Source: Caldilineaceae bacterium
Lineage (GTDB): Bacteria > Chloroflexota > Anaerolineae > Caldilineales > Caldilineaceae
Length of the DNA: 64,000 nucleotides
Direction of reading: 5' to 3'
Assembly (NCBI GenBank): GCA_020634815.1
Contig: JACKBA010000005.1
Span: forward strand, 1-64,000
Position numbers and translations under genes: made by a program. The notes beneath the pieces are model-generated. The model was given only the letters and a program-made list of their open reading frames with translations. It did no database searches and was not told the DNA's origin. Shown here in pieces: positions 35,487 to 43,451 of the stretch. Numbering within the stretch: the stretch's first letter is position 1; the number at the start of each line of letters is the position of its first letter.

Positions 35487-36215
35487 TTACTTGATGGTCA
35501 ATGCCATCAGCCCATAAAGTGAAAGTCCGCCCATGAAAAGCACGCCGGCAAAGCCCGGCTCACCCTCCCGATTGGCTTCCGGGATCATACTCTGCGTCAC
35601 GGTCGTGACCAGGAATCCGGAGGCCAGCGCGATCAGGAACAAGCGCACGTCCAGCGGCTGGTTGCGCAGCACCAGGTAACCCAGCGCCGCGCCGCCAATG
35701 ATGGCGACGATAAACAACTGCGCGATCCGCTTGCGCTGGCGCTCGGCGATGCCCTGGCGCCTGGCCGTCGCCGTCGCCACGAAGGCCAGCGGCGCCGTGC
35801 TGATCGCCATGCCCAGCGCAAGCAGCAGCCCGGTCGTCAGCGTCAGCGTCGCGCCGATCCCGATTACGACACCATCCACCAGCAAGTCCACCAGGATGCC
35901 GATGTAGAAGCCCGGCGATGCCGCTCCGACCCCTTCGGCGTCGGGACGCAAGAATCGCTGTGAGATGAACTCGATCGCCACAAAGAGCACACCGCCGAGA
36001 AAAAACGCCAGAACGATCCACGTTGTCGCACCCTTATACAGCGCCGGCGGCATCAAACTGAACGCCACCAGCGCCGTGATCACGCCGGCCGCAAATTGCA
36101 GCGCGCCGCTCACCACCCGGTGCGGGACGTCGAAGCGTTCGGCCGCCGGCGCGCCAAGATAGGTCAGGATCGCGGCAACCGACGCAATCAGGAGCACCAG
36201 AAAAAAGTCACTCAT
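35487..36215 (-). CDS. ZIP-family metal transporter-like protein
   Basis: A 242-residue membrane protein with about eight segments. The segment GILVDLLVDGVVIGIGA corresponds to the ZIP motif (usually H-N-x-P-D-G), but with Asp in place of His and Asn, and TTVTQSMIPEA resembles the second metal-site helix (H-E-x-P/E). The family moves Zn2+, Fe2+ or Mn2+ into the cytoplasm; loss of the His ligand leaves metal choice open. Its ATG overlaps the stop of the UPF0126 gene by 8 bases, so both are translated together. Confidence 0.75.
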   Translation of the reverse strand: MSDFFLVLLIASVAAILTYLGAPAAERFDVPHRVVSGALQFAAGVITALVAFSLMPPALYKGATTWIVLAFFLGGVLFVAIEFISQRFLRPDAEGVGAASPGFYIGILVDLLVDGVVIGIGATLTLTTGLLLALGMAISTAPLAFVATATARRQGIAERQRKRIAQLFIVAIIGGAALGYLVLRNQPLDVRLFLIALASGFLVTTVTQSMIPEANREGEPGFAGVLFMGGLSLYGLMALTIK

Positions 36216-36927
36216 CCCGCACCGATGGTCCTTGCAGCACCGGGCGCGTGCGCCAGTTGTAGCGGATACTCAACATGCGAATGGTAAAGAACAAGACAAT
36301 CATCCCCCAGGCGGCCCATTCTTTGCTGACGCCAAAGCCCAGAGTCAGCACGAGAAAGAGTATGCAGATCAAGATCACGCCCGAGACGAAGATCGTGCCG
36401 GGCCGGAGCGCGGCCGGCGCATCGCCCACCAGCAGGTCGCGCAGGACGCCGCCGCCCACGCCGTTGGCAACACCCACCACCACCACACCCGGCAGCGGGA
36501 TGCCCGCCTGCAGCGAGAGCTGCAACCCGACGATGGCAAAGGCCGGCACGCCGATGCCGTCGATCACATTCACCACCCGGTCCACCAGCGCCATCTGCGC
36601 AATGCGCCGGCGAAAGAGCCCGACCAGCGCCACCGCCATGATAATCAGCGGAATATAGACCGGGTTGCTGAGCACGGGCGGTGTCTGCTGCAAGAATATC
36701 CCATCGCGGATCAGGCTGCCCCCGGTCGAGGCGAGAATCGCCACTACCAACACGCCGGCGAAGTCATAGCGCTTGTGCATCCCGACGATGGCGCCGCTCA
36801 CCGCCCACAGGAACACGGCCAGATAGTCGAGCAAGAACGGCACCTGGAACTGCGGTTGCTCGAGTACGGCCTGCCGTCCCTCCTGAAAGCGCATCGCCTG
36901 CAGAAGGGACTGAATCATCTCTGGCAT
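36208..36927 (-). CDS. UPF0126/TRIC-type membrane channel protein
   Basis: A 239-residue protein with seven hydrophobic segments arranged as two similar halves: LAVFLWAVSGAIVGMHKRYDF with STGGSLIRDGIF, and IGVPAFAIVGLQLSLQAG with ANGVGGGVLRDLLVGDAP. The repeated G-G-x-x-R-D is diagnostic for UPF0126 (prokaryotic TRIC, trimeric cation channel or possibly glycine carrier). Start ATG 36927 has a weak ribosome site. It lies 6 bases after the AbgT gene's stop, making a run of co-oriented transporter genes. Confidence 0.9.
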   Translation of the reverse strand: MPEMIQSLLQAMRFQEGRQAVLEQPQFQVPFLLDYLAVFLWAVSGAIVGMHKRYDFAGVLVVAILASTGGSLIRDGIFLQQTPPVLSNPVYIPLIIMAVALVGLFRRRIAQMALVDRVVNVIDGIGVPAFAIVGLQLSLQAGIPLPGVVVVGVANGVGGGVLRDLLVGDAPAALRPGTIFVSGVILICILFLVLTLGFGVSKEWAAWGMIVLFFTIRMLSIRYNWRTRPVLQGPSVRDE

Positions 36928-36933
36928 GTCGCG

Positions 36934-38586
36934 CTACATGCTGACCGGGTAACCCGGACCCAGCGGGATGCCCAGCAAGAACCACGCGATGAGAAAGAGC
37001 AGCCAGGCAACCAGCACAACGCCGGCCACCGGCAGCATCAACGCCACCAGCGACCCGACGCCCGCGGTCTTCTGATAACGCTGGGCAAAGGCGACGATCA
37101 CCGGGAAGTAGACCATCAACGGCGTGAGCGTGTTGATGGGCGAGTCGCCGACGCGGTAGGCGGCGAAGACTGTCTGCGCCGGCACGCCCAGCCGGATGAA
37201 GAGCGGCACGAAGATGGGTGCGAAGATCGCCCATTTGGCCAGCGACCCCGGAATGATGAAGTCGAGCAGCACGATGACCAGCACGAAGCCGATCAGCAGC
37301 GGGATGGCGGGAATGCCGGCCTGGCCCAGCCACTCCGCCAGCACGGTGGCGATAAAGCTCGGCAGGTTGGAGTAGTTGAAGTAGGCGATGAACTGGCTGA
37401 TCATCAGCAGCATGAAGATCAGACCGCCCAGCCCGGCAAAGGTCTTGACGACTGCGGCAATTACGTCGTTGGGTCCCTTGTACTTGCCAACCGCCGAGCC
37501 AAAGGCGATGCCAGGGATAAAGAAGCAGAGCATGACGATAAAGAGCAGGCTGCTCATGAAGGGCGTCTGGCCGATGATCGCGCCGGTTGCCGGGTCGCGC
37601 AGCGGCGCGCCCGGCGGCAGCGTGGCGAGCAGCACAACGGCCAGCACGCCCAGGAAGGCGATCCCGGCCCGACGCAGCCCGCGCGCCTCCAGCGCCGGAT
37701 CGATCTCGTCGGCAGCGGCGGCCTGGGCGGGGTCGCCCGCCTGCGACGGGTCGTACTTGCCCAGCCGCGGCTCGACCACGCGCACGATGACGAAGCCGAT
37801 GATCAGGGTCAGGAAGATGGTGGACGCGGCCTGGAAGAAGTAATCGGCCGTGATCGAGATCGGCGCGCCGCCGGTCAACGCAATGGCCTCGTTGGTAATC
37901 TCGAAGAGCATGGCATCGGTCGGTGTCGGGATCAGATTGGCCATGAAGGCGGCGGCGACGCCGCCAAAGCCCGCCGCCAGCCCGGCGATCGGGTGGCGCC
38001 CCACTGCCAGGAAAGCCGCTCCGCCCAGCGGAATCAGGATCAGGTAGCCGGCGTCCGAAGCGACGCTTGCCAGCGCGCCGATGAAGACGATGAGATAGGC
38101 GATGAGCGCGCGCGGGGCGACCCGCACCAACATGCGGATCAAGGCGGCCATCAGCCCGGCCACTTCAGCCGCGCCCGCGCCCATCATGGCGATGAGCGTG
38201 ACGGCCAGCGCACCGAAGCCCTGGAAATTCGGAACAAACGAGGTGAACAGGAAGCGGATACCATCGATGCTCAGCAGACTGTTGATGGTGATGGTCTGTT
38301 CCTTGATCTCGAACTCGACATCTTCGCTCCCGATTCCAGACAGTGTGTATTCGTAGGTGTCCTCGTAGAAGTCCGGCGTTACCTCCTGCGGCGCCGGCAC
38401 GGCGATCTGTTCGGTGACGCTGACGCCGAGCAGCGACAGGAGGGCTGACAGCACGATGACGCCGATGATCAAGTACGAAAACATCAGCACGGGGTGAGGC
38501 ACCTTGTTGCCCACCCGTTCCACCGTGTCCAACAGCCTATCCATGAATGAACGTTTGCCCGGATCTGTGGCAGTTCCTGTGGTCAT
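36934..38586 (-). CDS. AbgT-family transporter
   Basis: A 550-residue membrane protein. Family motifs include TVERVGNKVPHPVLMFSYLI, IGALASVASDAGYLILIPLG, AFMANLIPTPTDAML and RVGDSPINTLTPLMVYFP. AbgT members import p-aminobenzoyl-glutamate, a folate breakdown product, or export sulfonamides in proton-driven fashion. ATG 38586 is chosen since GGAG (38593-38596) sits 6 bases before it; a GTG four codons earlier lacks one. In E. coli abgT lies with genes for M20 amidohydrolases; here peptidase T and another M20 enzyme are directly upstream, which supports peptide-like cargo. Confidence 0.92.
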   Translation of the reverse strand: MTTGTATDPGKRSFMDRLLDTVERVGNKVPHPVLMFSYLIIGVIVLSALLSLLGVSVTEQIAVPAPQEVTPDFYEDTYEYTLSGIGSEDVEFEIKEQTITINSLLSIDGIRFLFTSFVPNFQGFGALAVTLIAMMGAGAAEVAGLMAALIRMLVRVAPRALIAYLIVFIGALASVASDAGYLILIPLGGAAFLAVGRHPIAGLAAGFGGVAAAFMANLIPTPTDAMLFEITNEAIALTGGAPISITADYFFQAASTIFLTLIIGFVIVRVVEPRLGKYDPSQAGDPAQAAAADEIDPALEARGLRRAGIAFLGVLAVVLLATLPPGAPLRDPATGAIIGQTPFMSSLLFIVMLCFFIPGIAFGSAVGKYKGPNDVIAAVVKTFAGLGGLIFMLLMISQFIAYFNYSNLPSFIATVLAEWLGQAGIPAIPLLIGFVLVIVLLDFIIPGSLAKWAIFAPIFVPLFIRLGVPAQTVFAAYRVGDSPINTLTPLMVYFPVIVAFAQRYQKTAGVGSLVALMLPVAGVVLVAWLLFLIAWFLLGIPLGPGYPVSM

Positions 38587-38671
38587 TTCACTCTCCACTC
38601 ATGCATTTTCACTACGCATTTAACCAACTGTCAGCCGTGCCCGCACCGGCCAACGACGTACGACCGTCTCG

Positions 38672-39937
38672 TCATTGCGGCCCGTTCAGTCCCGCCGCGC
38701 CCCACAATTGCGCCAGCTTGATGCACACTTCGGTGGCGCGCCCCATGTCCTGCACGCTGTTGTATTCCAGCGGGCCGTGAATGTTCTTCATGCCGGTAAA
38801 GATGTTCGGCGTCGGCACGCCCATTTCGGTCAGCCGCGAGCCGTCGGTGCCGCCGCGGATCGGGATGGAGAAGGGTTCGACGCCCACCTGCCGGCACGCC
38901 TCTCGCGCCAGTTCGACCGGGCGCATGTCGTCCTCCAGCCAATAGCGCATGTTGCGATACTGCGCCGTGATCGTGCAGGTGATGCGGGCGCGCGGCTCTG
39001 TCGCCTGGATTGCCTCACACACTTGCTGGATCAGCCGCCCCTGCGCCTCCAGGTGCTCCATCTCGAAGTCGCGCAGGATAAAGTTCATCTCGGCTTCGGC
39101 CGCCGTGCCGCTCATCTGGTAGATATGGATGAAACCCTTGCGCCCGCTGGTGGTCTCAGGGGTCAGGGTGACGTGCGGCAGCGTGTCGATGATCTTGGCG
39201 GCAAGATGCAGCGCATTGACGAGCTTGCCCTCGGCATCACCGGGGTGGGTGGAGACGCCCTGGATGCGCACCGTCGCCTTGTCGGCGGAGAAGGTCTCAT
39301 AGACGATCTCGCCCAGGTCGGCGCCGTCGAGCGTGTAGGCAAACGTCGCGCCCAGGTCGGCAGGCAGATTCTTGTGGACGCCGCGCCCGATCTCTTCGTC
39401 GGGCGTGAAGGCGATACGCAGCTTGCCGTGGGGCAGCTCCGGGTGCGCCAGCAGGTGTTTCGCCATGGCCATGATGATGGCGACACCGGCCTTGTCGTCG
39501 GCGCCCAGCAGCGTCGTGCCACTGGCGGTTACGATATCCTCGCCGACTTTCGTCAGCAGGTAGGGCGACTGCTTGGGCGAGAGCACCTGCGCCGGGTCGT
39601 CGGGCAGCACGATCTCGCCGCCGTCGTAGGCGCGATGCACGATAGGCTTGACGCTGCTGGCATGGAAGGCGGGTGCAGTGTCTACATGGGCCAGAAAACC
39701 GATCACCGGCGCGCTGGTTTCCATGGTCGCCGGGATCGTGGCGAGCACCGCGCCGTAGCCGGTCAGCGTCACTTCCTGCGCTCCGATCTCCGTCAACTCC
39801 TCGACAAGCAGGTTGAGCAGGTCGAACTGAATCGCGGTGCTCGGCGCGGTGCTCGATTTTTCATCCGCCTGCGTGTCGATCTTGCAGTAGCGCACCAGGC
39901 GTTCTTCGAGTTCGCGGTCAAATTGTGTGCGTGTCAT
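38672..39937 (-). CDS. pepT: Peptidase T (tripeptide aminopeptidase, M20B)
   Basis: A 421-residue zinc enzyme that removes the N-terminal residue from tripeptides in the cytoplasm. Family features: RYCKIDTQADEKSSTAPST at the start, FLAHVDTAPAF (zinc His and Asp), GADDKAGVAIIM (bridging Asp), FTPDEEIGRGV (catalytic Glu and zinc Glu), VSTHPGDAEGK and IPIRGGTDGSRL. The ATG at 39937 has AAGGA 9 bases upstream; a 26-residue longer frame consists of repeat-derived sequence and is rejected. The gap to the next M20 gene is filled by a GCAGAG hairpin element. Confidence 0.95.
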   Translation of the reverse strand: MTRTQFDRELEERLVRYCKIDTQADEKSSTAPSTAIQFDLLNLLVEELTEIGAQEVTLTGYGAVLATIPATMETSAPVIGFLAHVDTAPAFHASSVKPIVHRAYDGGEIVLPDDPAQVLSPKQSPYLLTKVGEDIVTASGTTLLGADDKAGVAIIMAMAKHLLAHPELPHGKLRIAFTPDEEIGRGVHKNLPADLGATFAYTLDGADLGEIVYETFSADKATVRIQGVSTHPGDAEGKLVNALHLAAKIIDTLPHVTLTPETTSGRKGFIHIYQMSGTAAEAEMNFILRDFEMEHLEAQGRLIQQVCEAIQATEPRARITCTITAQYRNMRYWLEDDMRPVELAREACRQVGVEPFSIPIRGGTDGSRLTEMGVPTPNIFTGMKNIHGPLEYNSVQDMGRATEVCIKLAQLWGAAGLNGPQ

Positions 39938-39956
39938 GCAGTATTTCCTTGTTCTT

Positions 39957-40055
39957 GACGCAGAGCCGCAGAGCAACAGAGGTTCGCAGAGAAGAACAAT
40001 TGAGTACTCAATCAATAGGTCTCTGCGTTTCTCTGCATCTTTGCGCCTCTGCGTC
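39957..40055. repeat. GCAGAG-type hairpin element between two M20 peptidase genes
   Basis: GACGCAGAG (39957-39965) and further GCAGAG copies on the left face CTCTGCGTC (40047-40055) and CTCTGC copies on the right, around an AT-rich centre that includes TTGAGTACTCAA. The element fills nearly all of the 138-base intergenic gap. Same architecture as the elements at 48700 and 49013. Confidence 0.85.
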
Positions 40056-40075
40056 AGAAGTAATTCGTAACGCGA

Positions 40076-41464
40076 TCAGCGCGGCAGGCGCGCCATCTCT
40101 TCCAGATAGACAATCGCCGTCTCGATGCCGCGCTGGAACATCTCGACGCTGTAGTGCTCGTTGGGCGAGTGCAGCCCGTCGCTGTCCAGCCCGTAGCCCA
40201 TCATCACCACCGGGATGTTCAGCAAGCCGGCGATGTCGGCAACGACCGGGATGCTGCCGCCGCCGCGTGTGAAGACGGGTGCGTGTCCCCAGCCCCGTTC
40301 ATAGGCGCGTGCCGCCGCCTGCATCTCGGGTATATCGAAGGGGATCAGCGCCGCCTGGCCCGTCGTCAAGAGGCGCACCTCGAGCTTCACCGTCGGCGGG
40401 GCGATGGACTCCAGGTAGCTTTTGAGCAGATCGAAAATCTTGTGCGGGTCCTGGTTGGCGACCAGCCGCGAGCTGAGCTTGGCGCCCGCCTTCTGCGGAA
40501 TGATCGTCTTGGGGCCGGGGCCGCTCCAGCCGCTCCACAGGCCGTTGATGTCCAGCGTCGGGCGGGCGGAGAGCCGCTCGCGGATGGTGAAGCGCTTGTC
40601 GCCCCACAGCGCCGGCACGCCGGTGACCGCCCTGTACTGTTCCTCGCTCAGGTCGGTCTTGGCGATCATGGCGCGCTCGGCGTCGGTCAGCGACACCACA
40701 TCGTCGTAGAAGCCAGGCACGGCGATGGTGTTGTCGGCGTTGTAGAGCTTGCCCAACATTTCGACCAATGCCAGTGCCGGGTTGTGCGCGGCGCCGCCCC
40801 ACAGCCCGCTGTGCAGGTCTTCCTTGGGGCCTTCGACTTCGACCTCGATGTAGGTCATGCCGCGCAGACTGTGGGTGATCGACGGCGCGTCGATGCTCGC
40901 CATGGAGGTGTCGCTGATCACGCAGACGTCGGCTTTGAGCAGGTCCAGGTTCGCCTCGATAAAGGGCGTCAGGTTCGGCGACGAGACCTCTTCTTCGCCC
41001 TCGATGAGAAACTTGACGTTGACCGGCGCCGCGCCGCTGCTCTGGAGATAGGATTCCAGCGCCTTGACGTGAATGAACAACTGGCCCTTGTCGTCGGTGG
41101 CGCCGCGGGCATAGACCTTGCCCTCCTTGACCACCGGCTCCCACGGGTCGCTCTCCCAGCCGTCGGCCATCTCGGCGGGCACCACGTCGTAGTGGCCGTA
41201 GACGAGTACCGTCGGTTTGTCCGGCCCGGCGCCCAGCCACTCGCCATAGACGACCGGGTGGCCGGCGGTCTCCATCACGGCGACTTTTTCCAGGCCGAGC
41301 GACTGCATGTGCGCGGCCAGCCACTCTGCCATCTTGCGCACATCGCCGGCATGGGCCGGGTCGCCGCTCAGGCTGGGGATGCGCAGCATCTCGAATAGTT
41401 CGTGCAGGAAGCGGTCGCCGTTTGCGCGTGAGTAGGTGCGTGCAGCATCACTTATCTGCGCCAT
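40076..41464 (-). CDS. M20-family dipeptidase/amidohydrolase
   Basis: A 462-residue cytoplasmic metallopeptidase. VLVYGHYDVVPAE (zinc His and Asp), GATDDKGQLFIH (bridging Asp) and LIEGEEEVSSPN (catalytic Glu and ligand) are M20 motifs; RGGGSIPVVADIAG and DGLHSPNEHYSVEMF are the C-terminal counterparts seen in CNDP-like dipeptidases. The dimerisation ('lid') domain is around 195-355. Substrates should be dipeptides or N-acylated amino acids. AGGAG is 9 bases before the ATG. With pepT and the AbgT transporter it forms a probable peptide-use unit. Confidence 0.92.
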   Translation of the reverse strand: MAQISDAARTYSRANGDRFLHELFEMLRIPSLSGDPAHAGDVRKMAEWLAAHMQSLGLEKVAVMETAGHPVVYGEWLGAGPDKPTVLVYGHYDVVPAEMADGWESDPWEPVVKEGKVYARGATDDKGQLFIHVKALESYLQSSGAAPVNVKFLIEGEEEVSSPNLTPFIEANLDLLKADVCVISDTSMASIDAPSITHSLRGMTYIEVEVEGPKEDLHSGLWGGAAHNPALALVEMLGKLYNADNTIAVPGFYDDVVSLTDAERAMIAKTDLSEEQYRAVTGVPALWGDKRFTIRERLSARPTLDINGLWSGWSGPGPKTIIPQKAGAKLSSRLVANQDPHKIFDLLKSYLESIAPPTVKLEVRLLTTGQAALIPFDIPEMQAAARAYERGWGHAPVFTRGGGSIPVVADIAGLLNIPVVMMGYGLDSDGLHSPNEHYSVEMFQRGIETAIVYLEEMARLPR

Positions 41465-41491
41465 TGGTCTTTCTCCTATGGATCATCGGCC

Positions 41492-43159
41492 CTATTTTGT
41501 CTTCTTGTTTGTTGCCTTGGGCGGCTTCTCGCTGACGATGTCAGCAGCCGAGAGTTCGCCCGGTTTATAGTTCGGCAGCTTGGTCGACGGGATCAGCGAA
41601 AGCAGCGAAATTGCCGCCAGCAGCAGGAAGATCGCCCGCAGCGCGTTGAGGCGCGCGCTGGCATTGATGGCCACGGCCTCGACCACCTGCTCCGGCGTCG
41701 CGCTGGTTTGCGCCAGCACCGCCTTGAGCTGGTCGTTGCTGACGAAATCGATCCGATCGAAGTTGATCTCCTGCTCCAGCGACGGCGGCAGCTCCGAGCG
41801 AACAAAGGCGGTCGAGATGAGCAGCGAGAGCAGACCCACGGCCACCACACCGGCAAAGGCCGCGCCGAGCGCCGATGACACATTGTTGACCACGCCGCGC
41901 AGCGCGCCCACGTCGCCGGCCAATTCTTTCGGTGACGCCGAGACCAGCACGTTGAAGAGCAGCGTCAGCATCGTGCCTTCGCCGAGCCCGACCAGGATCA
42001 AGCCGATGATCACTGTCACCGTGCTCCATTCGGCGCCGATGGTGAGCGCGAGCAGGATCATGCCGGCGGCGACGAGCACAAAGGAGAGCAGGCCGAGGCG
42101 GCGCGGGGTCAGGCGGTCGTAGAGACGCACCGAGAGAATCGCCGCCGCGGCCACGGCAATGGCGTAGGGCACGATGGCGATGGAGGTGAAGAGCGGCGTC
42201 TGTCCCTGCACGATCTGGATGTAGAGCGGGATCAGGAAGCTGATCGCCGAACTGAGCCCGCCGGCGACGAGGAAGGCGTAGACGGCGTTACGCTCTTCAC
42301 TGCTGTCCAGCACCTCCAGCGCCAGCAGCGGCGTCTTCTTGTGCGCCACGCGGCGCTCCGACCAGGCAAAGAACGCCTGACCCAGCACTACGCCGATCAG
42401 CAGCATGAAGGGCACCGGCGACAAACCCAGGATCGAGATCGGCGCCGCCGGCTTGGCCAGCACGATGCCCCAGGCGTTGAGATTGTTGAAGCCAAAGAGG
42501 ATCAGGGCGACCGAGAGCGCCGACAGCACCACGCCGACAAAGTCGATGCTGATGCCCTTCTGGCGCGGCACCGACTTCATGCGGAAGCTGAGGAAGAGCA
42601 CCACGAGCGAGATAATGAAGATGAGTCCAAAGGAAAAGCGCCAGTTCAGCGCCGTGGCAATGTAGCCGGCGATGACGAAAGTCAGCCCGCTGGCTACGGC
42701 CGGGATGCTGGCGAGGATGCCCAGCGACTGTTCCTGCTGCCGCCCGCGGTAGTTGGCGGCGATCAGTACGACCAGCGTTGGCACGAGCAAGGCCGCGGCA
42801 ATGCCGGCGACTGACTGGGCAATGTTCATCATGCGGGCGTCGGTGCTGATCGCCATCAACGCCATCGCCGCGCCGTGGCCGACCGCGCTGACCTGAAAGA
42901 CCAGCCGTTCACCGAACATCTTGCCGATCTTGGCGCCCATCATGACAAAGGCGGCGACGAAGAGCGAATAAAGCACCAGCGCGGTCGAGATCGAAGTCGC
43001 CGGTGCGTTCAAATCTTCCACGATCGGCCCGAGGGAGACCGGCAGGGCATTGATGTTGATGCCCATCTGGAGTTGGGCCAGCACAATGATGGCCAACGGC
43101 AGCCAGGATGCCTTTAATGTCGCTTCGACGGCTGTGGATGCTGCCGGTTTGGTTGCCAT
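41492..43159 (-). CDS. MFS transporter, 14-segment (DHA2-like) exporter
   Basis: A 555-residue membrane protein with 12-14 hydrophobic segments. The first helix pair (LAIIVLAQLQMGININALPV) and the loop GAKIGKMFGERLVFQ correspond to MFS motif A, and SIPAVASGLTFVIAGYIATALNWRFSF to motif C-like antiporter helices. A ~60-residue extracytoplasmic insertion lies near 455-510 before the last segment. Probably a proton-driven efflux pump; cargo unknown. ATG 43159 is chosen because GAGGG precedes it by 5 bases; 18 more upstream residues look non-coding. Confidence 0.85.
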   Translation of the reverse strand: MATKPAASTAVEATLKASWLPLAIIVLAQLQMGININALPVSLGPIVEDLNAPATSISTALVLYSLFVAAFVMMGAKIGKMFGERLVFQVSAVGHGAAMALMAISTDARMMNIAQSVAGIAAALLVPTLVVLIAANYRGRQQEQSLGILASIPAVASGLTFVIAGYIATALNWRFSFGLIFIISLVVLFLSFRMKSVPRQKGISIDFVGVVLSALSVALILFGFNNLNAWGIVLAKPAAPISILGLSPVPFMLLIGVVLGQAFFAWSERRVAHKKTPLLALEVLDSSEERNAVYAFLVAGGLSSAISFLIPLYIQIVQGQTPLFTSIAIVPYAIAVAAAAILSVRLYDRLTPRRLGLLSFVLVAAGMILLALTIGAEWSTVTVIIGLILVGLGEGTMLTLLFNVLVSASPKELAGDVGALRGVVNNVSSALGAAFAGVVAVGLLSLLISTAFVRSELPPSLEQEINFDRIDFVSNDQLKAVLAQTSATPEQVVEAVAINASARLNALRAIFLLLAAISLLSLIPSTKLPNYKPGELSAADIVSEKPPKATNKKTK

Positions 43160-43358
43160 ACTTTCCCTCGGCTGGTCTGAACTGGGTGCATCCTTTGGAT
43201 GGGTCCGATGCACGAATCAATCAATTTGTTTCGGCACAATTCGTACTACAAGACGCCTGACAAAACGCATTGGTGCGAGGATTATCGTCAGAAAATGCCC
43301 TGTGTGATGCAAGAATTACTCCCGAAGCGTGCAGGCCCAATAAGGCCTGCGTTCGGCG

Positions 43359-43401
43359 CCAAGACCCGCCTGGGAAGGTCGACTTTCCAGGCGGGTCTTG
43401 G
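43359..43401. terminator. 43-base near-perfect palindrome between META gene and MFS gene
   Basis: CCAAGACCCGCCTGG (43359-43373) and CCAGGCGGGTCTTGG (43387-43401) are exact complements and the 13 bases between them pair further with one mismatch. A smaller stem, GCAGGCC/GGCCTGC, lies at 43331-43350. No T-run follows on either strand, so it may end transcription with Rho or serve as a protein-binding or RNA-stability site. Confidence 0.55.
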
Positions 43402-43451
43402 CCATTTGCCGCAGCGCGGCAGCTGATTTGAAGGCTGCCGTGCTGGAGTTG

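Noticed and set aside
36232..38448. Plus-strand open frame of about 740 codons opposite the UPF0126 and AbgT genes
   Set aside because: Low-complexity His/Asp/Arg/Gln translation with no domain; both minus-strand genes are well supported.
39938..40015. N-terminal extension of peptidase T to 40015
   Set aside because: It reads through the intergenic hairpin element; ATG 39937 has a ribosome site and the family N-terminus.
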